DNA of 64,000 bases, taken from NCBI GenBank assembly GCA_951640165.1, contig OX621256.1:9176001-9240000 (forward strand), in the 5' to 3' direction. Numbering within the stretch: the first letter of the stretch is position 1; each line of letters begins with the position of its first letter. This DNA comes from Pseudoips prasinana (taxonomy: Eukaryota > Arthropoda > Insecta > Lepidoptera > Nolidae). Below are positions 20,401-30,185 of this stretch, piece after piece. Below the pieces are notes generated by a model. It made no database searches, was not told where the DNA came from, and saw nothing but the letters and a program-made list of their open reading frames with translations. The translations under genes and the position numbers were made by a program.

Positions 20401-22541
20401 GAGATTCAACCCTCGGAATCTCTGCAAGCGACTCAAGACAGACACCGACTGGACCATCCCCCCGCTGACGCGTCCGAATCAACGCCCCGCGTTCGATGAC
20501 GACGAAAAAGCCGAATGCATGGCCGACAATCTAGAGACCCAATGTTCTCCCAGCAACCTACCAGTAGACCCGGAGCACCTCAATGAGGTTGACTCCGAGG
20601 TAGAACGTAGGCTCGCCATCCCTCTCCCTCCGACCCCAACTGCCCCCTCCCGGGAGGATGCAGACGTCGACGACGACGACGATCCCCTGAGGCCAGTGAC
20701 CATCGAAGAGGTTAAAACTCTGATCATGAAACTCCATCCTCGTAAAGCCCCCGGTTATGACGGACTCACCAATCGCGTTTTCAAGCAACTCCCATTGCTT
20801 TTACTTAGCCTGATGGTCGCGATTTTCAACGCGGCCTTTTCCAACAACATCTTTCCACACCAGTGGAAACAGGCGAACGTGATTGGTATCCCGAAGCCGT
20901 TTAAATCCAAATCCGACCCGGCGAATTACCGCCCCATTAGCCTTCTCTGCGCCATGGGGAAACTCTATGAGCGTATCATCCACGCCCGTTTGTCGTCTTA
21001 CATCCACGCAAACGATATCCTCCCTGACGAGCAGTTTGGCTTTCGAGCCAGACACTCCAGCGTTCACCAGGTGCATCGCATTGTCGAACACATCCTTGTG
21101 AAAGCTGCCCGTCAAAGAGCCCACACAGGAGCAATCTTCTTCGACGTGGCCAAAGCGTTCGACAAGGTCTGGCACAACGGCTTATTATATAAGCTGATTA
21201 AACTCAAAGTGCCTGACCGCCTCGTGCACATCCTACGAGACTTCCTTACGGACCGAACGTTTCGCTACCGCGTCGAGGGAAATTACTCCTCCCTCAGAAC
21301 GATACGCGCAGGAGTTCCCCAAGGCTCAGTCCTTGCCCCGCTCCTGTTCTCGCTGTACACCAGCGACATCCCCAGACCCAAGAAGGCTCATCTAGCCCTC
21401 TTCGCTGACGACACGGCTCTCTACTACTCCAGTAGGGACCCGTCAGCCATTCACCGAGAACTCCAATCCTCAGCCGATGCCCTCGGCAAATGGTTCAGGA
21501 AATGGAGGATCGAAGTAAACCCGACCAAGAGCGCAGCCGTGCTCTTCTCTAGGGTACACCCCAAGCCCACCACAGATCCCGTCCGAATGTTTGGTAAACC
21601 GATCCCCTGGGAGAGGAAAACCAAATACTTGGGAGTGATCCTCGATCAGAAGTTAAACTTCAAGGACCATCTGAGATACGCTCGCAACCGTGCCTCATTT
21701 GCCCTTTATCGATTACACAGCCTCCTGAATGCACGCAGTAAAATGTCCCTTGTAAACAAGGTGAGAATTTACAAGACGTGCATTCGACCCATGATGACCT
21801 ATGCGAGCCCGGTCTTCGCGCACGCTAAGGAACATCTCATCCACCTCCTACAGGTAGTCCAGAACAAGTTTATGCGACGAGCCGTGGGCGCACCATGGTT
21901 CGTCCGTAACAAAAGCCTCCATGCCGATCTCCAATTGCCTACCATCAGGCAATGGATGAAGCAAACGTCCAAAAGGTATTTTGACTCTGCCACTCACCAT
22001 CCAAGTAAATTGGTGGTACAGGCGGTCAATTACACTCCCCTCCGACTCACAATTAAGCACCGTCGTCCGAAGCATGTCCTAGACGAACCGGACGACGAGA
22101 CCACCGTTTACCTTGAGCACATCAAATCGATTAGAGACTCTCGCAACACTGCACAACCGATATTTCGTACTCGCCGGATGCGAGTACGACCGCGAACGCG
22201 CCGCGACCACCAGCGTCCTCCATGACCCTTAGTTTGCATATCGTACCGATAAAAAGCCCCCCTCAACGCGGACGGGGGGCCGCGTCATGTCATTAACGTA
22301 GAGCGAAAGTTGCACTAAACTCCCTAAAAACCATGATCTCTCGCCCTCTCCCCGCCAGTATCCGCCCAGAGCCGAGGTTCGAGCCCCACAGGGGGCGCCC
22401 TCCGGCGCGGGTACTTAGTTTGTAGTTTTTATTTGCTAGGCCGGTTAGAGCCCACGCTCACCCCTACTGTCCGGTGAAGCAGTAAAAGCCGAGAGGCTAA
22501 CTGCACGCGTCACGTTAAAAAAAAAAAAAAAAAAAAAAAAA
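20401..22541 (+). mobile_element. Young Jockey-clade LINE, 5'-truncated
   Basis: Contains a long open reverse-transcriptase frame, a GC-rich 3' UTR and a 25-A tail (22517-22541), and is bounded by an 11-bp target duplication. The long tail, exact duplication and uninterrupted frame all point to a recent insertion. It lacks ORF1, the endonuclease and the promoter. Base composition is clearly GC-richer than its surroundings. Confidence 0.9.
20402..22225 (+). CDS. Jockey reverse transcriptase, N-terminally truncated
   Basis: About 607 residues with no stop. An acidic linker region comes first, then RT: RPVTIEEVKTLIMKLHPRKA PGYDGL, NYRPISLLCAMGKLYERI, FRARHSSVHQVHRI, FDVAKAFDKVWHNGLL, AGVPQGSVLAPLLFSLYTSD and the catalytic FADDTALYYSS. 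The thumb has WRIEVNPTKSAAVLFSR and KYLGVILDQKLNFKDH. A basic C-terminus (RRMRVRPRTRR) ends the protein. The motif set fits the Jockey clade. No start codon of its own is expected because the AP-endonuclease is missing upstream. Confidence 0.9.
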   Translation, partial: RFNPRNLCKRLKTDTDWTIPPLTRPNQRPAFDDDEKAECMADNLETQCSPSNLPVDPEHLNEVDSEVERRLAIPLPPTPTAPSREDADVDDDDDPLRPVTIEEVKTLIMKLHPRKAPGYDGLTNRVFKQLPLLLLSLMVAIFNAAFSNNIFPHQWKQANVIGIPKPFKSKSDPANYRPISLLCAMGKLYERIIHARLSSYIHANDILPDEQFGFRARHSSVHQVHRIVEHILVKAARQRAHTGAIFFDVAKAFDKVWHNGLLYKLIKLKVPDRLVHILRDFLTDRTFRYRVEGNYSSLRTIRAGVPQGSVLAPLLFSLYTSDIPRPKKAHLALFADDTALYYSSRDPSAIHRELQSSADALGKWFRKWRIEVNPTKSAAVLFSRVHPKPTTDPVRMFGKPIPWERKTKYLGVILDQKLNFKDHLRYARNRASFALYRLHSLLNARSKMSLVNKVRIYKTCIRPMMTYASPVFAHAKEHLIHLLQVVQNKFMRRAVGAPWFVRNKSLHADLQLPTIRQWMKQTSKRYFDSATHHPSKLVVQAVNYTPLRLTIKHRRPKHVLDEPDDETTVYLEHIKSIRDSRNTAQPIFRTRRMRVRPRTRRDHQRPP

Positions 22542-22552
22542 GGACAGAGGCC

Positions 22553-22915
22553 TTCGTACTCGCCGGACAAGAGTACGACCGCGGACGCGTCGCAACGACC
22601 AGCGTCCTCCGTGACCCTTAGTTTGCATTCGAATCGATGAAATGCCCTCTCCGGACCTAAACCGTAAGAGCGGCCCGCGTCGCGTATTAACGTAGAGAGA
22701 AAATAAACATCCCTAAAACGATACGCCCTCTTGCATCTCCCCGCCAGTATCCGCCCTGAGTCGAGTTTCAAACCCCAAAGGGGGTGCCCTCCGGCGCGGG
22801 TACATAAGTTTGTAGTTTTGATTTGCTAGACGGTTCGACCCAACGCTCACCTCTATAGTGAAGCGGTGAAAGCCGTAATGCTAACTGCATACGTAATTTT
22901 AATAAAACAGACAGA
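22553..22915 (+). repeat. Older Jockey 3' UTR
   Basis: Parallels 22165-22516 of the young copy (CTCGCCGGAC, GTACGACCGCG, CCCCGCCAGTATCCGCCC, CCCTCCGGCGCGGGTAC, TTTGCTAG) with many substitutions. It is the rest of the older, severely truncated copy into which the young one inserted. Confidence 0.8.
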
Positions 22916-24123
22916 AGGGATTCGTTCGTCAACAGTTGCCCGATACACATTCTATTACCGTTTCTTTATTATTCAGTATTGCTATAGTTCTATTAATAAT
23001 TAATTAGCGAAAGTGATTGTGGAAATAGGTTATAAAGCTGTTAATTAAATAAAATCAAGTAGGTACTGAGTTATTTCTATATTTTATTATAATGATGTTG
23101 ACCCTGTGTCTACATATACAATAAAATGTTTTGTACTGTATTGTATAGATGGCAATTTTCAGAGACGCAGAATTAGGCTAAGTTGTTAAGTGAAAAATTG
23201 TTAAGTGTGAATCTGTTGCCAACATACATAATTTTGTTTAACCAACTTTTTTACGAACTAGATCTTTGTGACTTCAATATATTAAGTAGTCTCCTTTAAC
23301 AAATACAACAAACCGATAAGAAAGCACGGCCCTTTCCTTTTATATGGCATACTATATTTTACTGGTTGACGAATTCGCCTATCAATTTATTACTTGTTAA
23401 CAAAACCGGTGCGGACAATGGATAGCATTGATATTTTTAGAAAGCTTTTCAATACAAAACCATTTGTTCAAGGAACAAAATGTATGGACATTATTTTCGA
23501 TAGCTTATTGAATTATCCGAGTTTATTAGAACTGTATTTTGTTTTTAAGAAAAAATTAAAAGAATTTGTCAAAATTACTTTTCTACATACGAAAGTTAGT
23601 AAAAAAATATACTGCTGAATGAATAACGATTCAAACTCTGACGTAATTTAAAGGCTTGCATAAATTATTTAGACGCAACAATCGGCAATTTCTACATCAT
23701 CATATCAGCCGAAAGACGTCTACTGCTGGACAAAGGCCTCCGCAATCTCTACGTGTATATTTAAAAAAGATAAAAAATATTTGTTGTATATTTGTTTGTA
23801 ATGAGAAACTAATAAACTGATTGTAAAATTCTTGTAATTATCAGCTACATTCTCAGCAACATGTAATATACCTATGTATGTATATTTCATAAATTATACA
23901 AAGTAGTATATAAAAGATATTATTTAGTGTGATAGGTAAATAGAAAGGTAAATTAATATCTTGGACATGAAATGGTTATTGTGACCTAACTAAATACTAT
24001 ACTTATTACCTACTATCATCATATATAGATATGATAGTCAATAATCGAGCAGCGAATATTTATTGAACTCACGCACCTACTGCAGATAACCTTCAGGTTT
24101 TAAATAAAAAATAAGCTCAGCCC
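22916..24123. other. Gap with small ORF and repeat scrap
   Basis: A 66-74 codon frame (23394-23618; ATG at 23418) has no recognisable domain. At 23695-23745, CATCATATCAGCCGAAAGAC GTC and CTGCTGGACAAAGGCCTCC match the repeat at 43425-43505. The rest is AT-rich and unassigned. Confidence 0.4.
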
Positions 24124-24738
24124 TTTTTAGGGTTCCGTATCCAAATGGCAAAAAACGGAACCCTTATAGATTCGTCATGTCTGTCTGTCTATCTGTCTGT
24201 CTTACTGTCCGTCCGTATGTCACAGCCATTTTTTTCCGAAACTATTAGAGCTGTACTATTGAAACTTGGTAAATAGATGTATTCTGTGAACCGCATTAAG
24301 ATTTTAACACAAAAATAGAAAAATAATAATAATTTTGGGGGTTCCTCATACATAGAACTGAGACTCAATTTTTTGTTTTCAACATACCCATACATGTGGG
24401 GTATCTATGGATAGATCTTCGAAAATGATATTGAGGTTTCTAATATAATTTTTTTCTAAACTGAATAGTTTGCCCGAGAGATACTTCCAAAGTGGAAAAA
24501 TGAGTGTCCCCCCCCCCTCTTTAACTTCTAAAATAAGAGAATCATAACACTAAAAAAATATATGATGTACATTACCATGGAAACTAACAACGAAAATTGG
24601 TTTGAATGAGATCTAGCAAGTCGTTTTTTTTTTTAATACATCATAAACCGCAATTTGCTTTAATTTATTCAACTGAAATACTTGCTGCCACGGAACCCTT
24701 CATGTGCGAGTCCAACTCGCACTTGGCTGGTTTTTTTT
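24124..24738 (+). mobile_element. GGGTTCCGT element, long form copy 1
   Basis: Begins TTTTTAGGGTTCCGTATCC and ends CGAGTCCAACTCGCACTTGG CTGGTTTTTT. It contains a C-run at ~24510 at the same site as the G-run of the reverse copy at 35946-36547. A very common, non-coding lepidopteran repeat. Its CTGTCTGTCTATCTGTCTGTC run is a fixed part of the family. Confidence 0.75.
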
Positions 24739-24904
24739 ATCGAATGTTTCATTACTCACTTAAAAAGCCGGTATATTTTAACATATTTTAGTTTTGTAAT
24801 GTAGGGTATGAATTAAATATTAATTAAATTCAATTCAATTATTACTAATAAGAAGAAATTTATTTAATAAGAAATTTTAACTATAATGCTATAAACTAAA
24901 CTAA

Positions 24905-25210
24905 AATAAACTAACTAAAGGCAATCCATTAAGCGCTCCGCATCGGCATCAAAGGGTATCGTGCCCAGAAGGCTGGCAGCATTGCCACGTTGTATGGCAA
25001 TGCTTATTCTCTGTGCAAAAAATAGACCAGCCCTCTGGTCACGTGTGGCATCGATCAATTTTTTAGAGATGCTCTTGAAGAGTGAACGATCACCTGGACC
25101 CCATGGTCCTAGTGTTTCAACCCCAAATGGTTCAAAAACGTAACTGCCGATTAGGCGGGAGTACTTACGCCGCTTGAGGTTCTCTGCAGATGTAGCAGCA
25201 GCGCCCACAG
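24905..25210 (-). pseudogene. Retroelement C-terminal domain, copy 2
   Basis: On the minus strand it gives SAENLKRRKYSRLIGSYVFE, PFGVETLGPWGPGDRSLFKS, ISKKLIDATRDQRAGLFFAQ RISIAIQRGNAASLLGTIPF and a natural stop after DADAERLMDCL. It is the same family as 17546-18412 but starts later. It supplies the C-terminal end that the first copy shows only in broken form. 5'-truncated. Confidence 0.65.
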
Positions 25211-25272
25211 AATTAAATTAATTAAATTAATTAATCTGATACTACTTGATTAATATAATAGCCATAGCCAAA

Positions 25273-25450
25273 TGCTCTCACCGGTCCGTAAGTGGTTGGC
25301 GACGTTAAGCAACTAGGCTTGCGGTCAGTCCATACATGGGTGATCGCCAAAGTGGTTTAATTTCTGAGCTGTCGGTCCCGGTTGTAGCCATTAGGCAACA
25401 GTCGTTAAGCTATCTCAGAACGGTAACCACTGCCCATACGATAAGTAAGT
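25273..25450 (+). repeat. 5S rRNA-derived SINE, copy 2
   Basis: CGACGTTAAGCAACTAGGCT and GCGGTCAGTCCATACATGGG TGATCGCC match 5S rRNA A-box/IE/C-box sequence. A body GTGGTTTAATTTCTGAGC and tail CCCATACGATAAGTAAGTAAG follow. Plus orientation. Confidence 0.8.
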
Positions 25451-25484
25451 AAGACTAATATAATTATTTAAATATAATGCTGTG

Positions 25485-25720
25485 TGGCTGACGGCCAAGA
25501 ATAATATCTCTACCCCATCTCATCCCGTGGGGGGCGTAGAAGCCGTCCCGAGGGAATATCTACCAGAGAACGGGCAACAGCGTTCTTCTGAGTAGGTACT
25601 ATGACCTTGCTGCGACCACCATCCCTTCTGCCAAGCGTGGCGATTATGGCATTTCCCCCTTTCTTGGGGGAGGCTGTTGACCAGCAGTCGATTTATTAAT
25701 TAAATAATAATTATGATCTC
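25485..25720. repeat. Dispersed repeat (CCCGTGGGGGGCGTAG block)
   Basis: CCCCATCTCATCCCGTGGGG and CCGTCCCGAGGGAATAT are the reverse complement of ~12605-12665. CTGCCAAGCGTGGCGATTAT GGCAT matches 52905-52950. A composite, non-coding, LINE-associated repeat. Confidence 0.5.
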
Positions 25721-25729
25721 CAGATCAAA

Positions 25730-26030
25730 TTTCGGCCATAGCGGCCTGTCTCAATGGAGACTAACCAGTCACACGAGAAATATTATAATAGTGCACAAGT
25801 GGGACAATCATAAGTGAAGTCTAGTCCCTAACTTTCACGACCCGATGGGGGCAGCGACACGACCGGAAAGAGGTCAAATACAGGAACAACGGCTTTACTT
25901 CATCTCCGATACTGAGAATATTTTATTTTTACAGAAAAATCCCAAAATAACTTTTTGGCCCAACCAGGGATTTGAACCCAAGACCTCTCAATTTACGGTC
26001 GAACACGCTACCGCTACACCAACGAGGCAG
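25730..26030 (-). repeat. tRNA-derived SINE family 4, copy 1
   Basis: On the minus strand the head has A box TGGTGTAGCGGTAGCGTGTT and B box GGGTTCAAATCCC. The body includes GCCAAAAAGTTATTTTGGGA and TTTCCGGTCGTGTCGCTGCC. Shared with 51985-52250, 53365-53700 and 56905-57365. Confidence 0.7.
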
Positions 26031-26039
26031 TCCAACGTA

Positions 26040-26177
26040 CAAACACCAGCACATTCAGCTACCGCAATCTGTCACATTAACTAATAAATAGATTTTCAAC
26101 TTTATGACATAAGCATATGGTTCACTTTCAATTGGGGAAATTTGAGAAATTGGGGTAGCTTGATGTGCTGGCGTCTG
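26040..26177. mobile_element. TA-flanked palindromic MITE, copy 3
   Basis: Termini CAAACACCAGCACATTC and GATGTGCTGGCGTCTG, TA on both sides. Inserted at the head of the SINE ending at 26030. Confidence 0.8.
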
Positions 26178-26329
26178 TACTTAACTTGTGTGGGCACTAA
26201 AACTCCATAGTTAGTCAAATTTGTAAGAATATTAATTCTATAAATGCGTTTAAACACATTATTGCCTGAAGAAAACCGATAGCGTCTAAGCTATTCTGAC
26301 AAGGGTTATCACTAACTCAAGGCAAAATA

Positions 26330-26461
26330 CAGACGCCAGCACATCCAGCTACCGTTCTGTCAAATTTATTTTATAGATTTTCAACTTTATCACTTAAGCA
26401 TAAGGTTCCTTTCAATTGGCGAAATTTGACAGATTGGTGTAGCTTGACGTGCTGGCGTCTG
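26330..26461. mobile_element. TA-flanked palindromic MITE, copy 4
   Basis: Termini CAGACGCCAGCACATCC and GACGTGCTGGCGTCTG, flanked by TA. Only 152 bases from copy 3. Confidence 0.85.
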
Positions 26462-26804
26462 TACAATAAAACCACCTCGGGGCGGCGTTGGTACCTGATC
26501 ACGAAATCCTTCCAGACTACGAGATTCTAAAATAGGGTCAGCAATCCCAAGAGCCTTATTTAAGAATTTATTACATAGTCAGTATTCACAACTCCCCAGA
26601 AACAAATGAGCGCTTAATAAACCTAAACAATTCGTTTTCAACAACAAATTGTAGCATTTTAACTAAATAATGTTACCTATAATATTCCATTCGTATGTAG
26701 AAAGGATTTGTGGGTATTTGTGAAATGGAGCTGGATTTGTTAACACTTGAAAGGAGTAGTTACATTTTGCGTACATTACACAAAATTTAACACATTTTTT
26801 TAAT
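26462..26804. other. Gap, nothing recognised
   Basis: No gene or named repeat. Confidence 0.4.
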
Positions 26805-26998
26805 AACACAACGCCCGCACTAGGGAATCTGATCCCTGTGTCGCGGGGTACTTTACAAACATATAATAGACGGACACAAATTACATCCAGACTCAGAACA
26901 ACTATTTATGGGTCATACAAATAGTTGTCCGGCGCGGGACTCGAACTCGCGACACGAAGCGGCGAGGCAACTGTCTTAGCCGCTGCGCCACACGTGAA
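26805..26998 (-). repeat. tRNA-derived SINE family 3, copy 1
   Basis: On the minus strand: head GGCGCAGCGGCTAAGACAGT (A box), GCGAGTTCGAGTCCCGCGCC (B box), a body ATAGTTGTTCTGAGTCTGGA, then AACATATAATAG reversed and the ATCCCTGTG-type tail. It almost matches 39708-39905 and runs opposite to 56525-56722. Confidence 0.8.
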
Positions 26999-27001
26999 GT
27001 C

Positions 27002-27259
27002 ATTTGCTCGATCCGATCACCGTATCCGTATCAGCGTATCACTTTATCAAGCCCCGTATAAAGTTGTGGATGCCTCAATTTGCTACGTATCTTCACAATA
27101 GTCATGATCGCGTTAAAAATTACCCAGTTCTGTGTCAGCTCTCGTTTAAAGAAGTCGTCACCGTTGGTTGAGTGTACGAGAATTTAGCAATTTCGTGTGC
27201 CTATTTTATTGTCATGATACGCGTCGGCGATACGGACACGATGATCGGATCGGGCAAAT
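27002..27259. mobile_element. MITE with ~30-bp terminal inverted repeats
   Basis: Left end ATTTGCTCGATCCGATCACC GTATCCGTATC pairs with the right end GATACGGACACGATGATCGG ATCGGGCAAAT with a few mismatches. The interior is unique and non-coding. Flanks TCA/TTA could be a decayed 3-bp TWA duplication. It sits directly beside the SINE head at 26998. Confidence 0.7.
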
Positions 27260-27326
27260 TACACATATCCCTACTTATATTTAAATAGTACGTTATGAAA
27301 CTTAAAAATATTTTGTGGTTCATATA

Positions 27327-27617
27327 GTTTTTAGGGTTCCGTACCCAAAGGGTAAAACGGGACCTTATTACTTCGCTGTCTGTCTGTCTGTCCGTCTGTC
27401 ACCAAGCTGTATCTTATGAACTGTGATAGTTAGACGGTTGAAATTTTCACAGATGATGTATTTCTGTTGCCGCTATAGCAACAAATACTAAGAAACAAAA
27501 TAAAATAATTATTTAAGGGGGCTCCCATACAACAAACGTGAATTTTTTCTCGTTTTTATAGATGATGGTACGGAACCCTTCGTGCGCGAGTCCGACTAGC
27601 ACTTGGCCGGTTTTTTA
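27327..27617 (+). mobile_element. GGGTTCCGT element, short form
   Basis: TTTTTAGGGTTCCGTACCC at the left and CGAGTCCGACTAGCACTTGG CCGGTTTTTT at the right. Its interior is only ~290 bp and differs from the ~610-bp form, so it is a separate subfamily sharing ends. Confidence 0.75.
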
Positions 27618-28005
27618 TTCAATGCATTCAATTACCGTTTTCGCATCGTGTCTGTAAGTTATAAATACCTACTTGCTACATTGGTAGCGGTAACGAGCCC
27701 AACTGCTAATGCTGTGGTCCTAGTTTCGAATCCCAAGTCAGGCCAACAATATAGATAGATAGATAAACTCTTTTTTGTACACATAAAGAAACAATACAAA
27801 GCGAGAAAACATAAAAATCTATTATAGTACAATTGGCGGCCTCATCATAAAGTGATCTCTTCGAGGCAAACTTCTTTTTTAACTAAGTGAAAGGAGAATG
27901 ATCGATCAGTCATGTTTCTAGAAGACAAAGCCGATGGAGAACACCTTCATCCTCCGGAAAGGTAACTAGGGAATCCTAAAATTAGTCTGCCAGTGTGTAT
28001 CATTC
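27618..28005. other. Gap, nothing recognised
   Basis: No gene supported. Contains a short GTGGTCCTAGTTTCGAATCCC that resembles a decayed SINE B box at ~27717. Confidence 0.35.
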
Positions 28006-28074
28006 GTAGCTCAACGGCAGAGCGTTTATCCCGGATTGTTAGACGGTGCGGGTTCGAAACCCGCCGGACGAATA
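28006..28074 (+). other. tRNA-like sequence
   Basis: ATTCGTAGCTCAACGGCAGA GC, then GCGGGTTCGAAACCCGC and GACGAAT. The acceptor halves ATTCGT/ACGAAT, the D-arm GCTC/GAGC and the T-arm GCGGG/CCCGC all pair, but the anticodon stem does not fit a 5-bp stem with a 7-nt loop. More likely a SINE head or tRNA pseudogene than a working tRNA. Confidence 0.5.
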
Positions 28075-28128
28075 AAATTATAATTTCCCATTTTGTGATT
28101 AAATTCACGCTTTGCTTTGTGAATCTCA

Positions 28129-28319
28129 TCACACTAATATTATAAAGGCGAAATATTGTGAGTGTATGTCTGTGTGAGTCTGTATGTTTCTTACTTCTTC
28201 ACGTCTAAACGGCTCGAGCGATATTAATAAAATTTGGCATGGAGTTAGCTGACACCCTGGATTAACATAGGCTACAATTTATAAAGTTTGATGCGGGTAA
28301 AACCACGGGGCACAGCTAG
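28129..28319 (+). mobile_element. Non-autonomous Helitron, family C copy 1
   Basis: Starts TCACACTAATATTATAAAGG, ends GGGGCACAGCTAG followed by T, with GCGGGTAAAACCACGG before the end. Contains the GTGAGTGTATGTCTGTGTGA run typical of the family. Other copies at 33826-34020 (minus) and 42716-42908. Confidence 0.85.
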
Positions 28320-28473
28320 TAATGCTTAAAACCTAAATATAATCATCGGTTTTGTTCTACTAAAAGAAAATACGTAAGGTTTTACCGATTTTAAGGTTGT
28401 TTTCTCAGTTACATTTAAAGGGCGGCACTTTCTCAGCTATAAGGCTACTTCTTAAGCTAGGTGAATTGGACGC

Positions 28474-28642
28474 GTTCCGGATGAAGATCGTCTCGAGTTC
28501 CCGGAGCCATCACCCACAGCACCGAGAGGCTAGGCTACCGTGGTGGTTTTAGTGGGTAACGCACGGGGATTCCCACATACCCCGTAGTCTCCCCAACTAC
28601 GGGGACCCATAAAAGGTTTCCACCACGTCAAAAAAAAAAAAA
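28474..28642 (+). mobile_element. LINE 3' end with poly(A) and 14-15-bp target duplication
   Basis: A GC-richer 169-bp insert containing ACCGTGGTGGTTTTAGTGGG and ending TTTCCACCACGTC plus A's. Flanked by AGGTGAATTGGACGC on both sides (28459-28473, 28642-28656). A severely 5'-truncated insert sharing its 3' UTR with ~35850-35940. The clade is perhaps R1-like; not proven. Confidence 0.85.
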
Positions 28643-28656
28643 GGTGAATTGGACGC

Positions 28657-29254
28657 AACTATATTTTTCTCACAATAAACGTAACAACCAATAAGCAATC
28701 CACAGGAAAACAATACACAGACCTCCCATTAACTTGGTGCGAACATCCGACAAAAATATATCCGACTGGCTCATAACCCTCACCCCATTCCGTTTCAAAG
28801 CAAATAAATAGAGAGGAAACAAAAGAAGAAAGGTCGACTTAATTGAATTCTGTATAGTGCGACTGCTACAAGTTGGCAGTGAGCGATTACAGAATTGAAG
28901 TCAGAGACATATGTATGTATAGACAGTTTAATCTAAAACTGAACTGTCATCTGTTTTTCTTAACGTATAAAGCTTTGACATGAATATCCACACTAAGAAG
29001 ATAAGAAGAATTAAATTTCTATTTATCTTCATCTGGGTTTTCAGTGTATTATATTTATGTGTACATTTACAAAAACCAGTAAATAAGTATTTACTATCCG
29101 TACTATCCGTTTTTTAATATCCACAGTATAAGTTTTGCTTAGTTGGTGCTAGATGTCACTATGTGAATACGCCGGATATTTATTATTATTATATTTTTGC
29201 TTATTATTTTTAATATATAATTGGGATGATGATAATTATTTTTCTTGCTGATTT
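28657..29254. other. Gap, nothing recognised
   Basis: AT-rich; no gene or named repeat. Confidence 0.4.
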
Positions 29255-29380
29255 TGTCCATCCTAAGATTGGCTGGAAGAGATCGTAGTTAGCGATAAGA
29301 CCGCCCACGGTACTATATTTAATACTTTATATGTAAATCTTGGTGTACAATAAAGAGTATTTGTATTGTTGTATTGTATA
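29255..29380 (+). repeat. LINE 3' UTR fragment
   Basis: TGGCTGGAAGAGATCGTAGT, GCGATAAGACCGCCCACGG, then TGTACAATAAAGAGTATTTG and a TTGTATTGT run. Same family as 10370-10512. Confidence 0.6.
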
Positions 29381-29687
29381 ATAGCTGTGCCCTGCGGTTT
29401 TACACGCGTTAAAATTTATAAATTATCACAGTTCCTCCACCGTAGGTAATAGCGTGATCATATGTAGCCTATATGTTGACCCGACCTCTTAGTAATATTC
29501 ATGCAAAATTTGAAGCAAATCCAGTACTTTTTGAGTTTAGCCCGGATATACATACAGATAAACAGACAAACATTCTAAAAGCTATATTTTTGGCTTCGAT
29601 ATCGATTATAGATCACGCCCCAGGTATCCTTTAAAAAAAATTCAATGTACAGTTTTCACTGTCCTACGATTTTATTATATGTATAGA
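29381..29687 (-). mobile_element. Non-autonomous Helitron, family A copy 2
   Basis: Same body as 18519-18831. The CTAG terminus has mutated (plus-strand ATAG in place of CTAG). The 5' end TCTATACATATAATAAAAT is intact. Confidence 0.8.
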
Positions 29688-30185
29688 TTTTCCATATGAA
29701 AATCCACGCAGGCGAGACAAGGTCGGGTCCTTACTTACACATACAATATTTTTATTAAAAAAGTAACAAATATATACTAATAAAGCTTAATGATACGAAA
29801 GAATAATTTAGGCATTAGATTACTATGTACATAATGAGCTCAGTTACATCAAAGCAAATAACATGTTCTGTTTATATCACAAACAAACTTCTACCTAATA
29901 AACACGTGCCGACCCTCAATTTGCTTTCGGTGTCTTTCCAATTAGAGATCCACTACGTGCGAAACACCCAGACTTAATATTTATTATTACTGCAGTACTA
30001 TAGGTTTTGTGGTTTATTTTTCCTGACCAGCAAAATTTTACAGTTCACGGTTCAATACGCAACCCGATAATAAACGAGTTTAAAAATATATAAAATGGGT
30101 TGTTTTTAACTGCAAACAAAAAATTATGTATCTTAAGCAAAAATACTGATTGCACAGCAAAATAGTTATCTCAAAATATTATTTA
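29688..30185. other. Gap, nothing recognised
   Basis: AT-rich; no gene or named repeat. Confidence 0.4.

Noticed and set aside
20479..21175. Several 70-125 codon minus-strand frames under the Jockey RT
   Set aside because: Antisense shadows of a GC-rich coding region with clear RT motifs on the plus strand.
23394..23618. Small protein gene
   Set aside because: 74 codons with no domain, homology or splice context that I can see; such frames occur by chance in this AT-rich sequence.
28006..28074. Functional tRNA gene
   Set aside because: The T-arm and acceptor pair, but the anticodon stem and loop do not have standard geometry and extra bases separate the T-arm from the acceptor.
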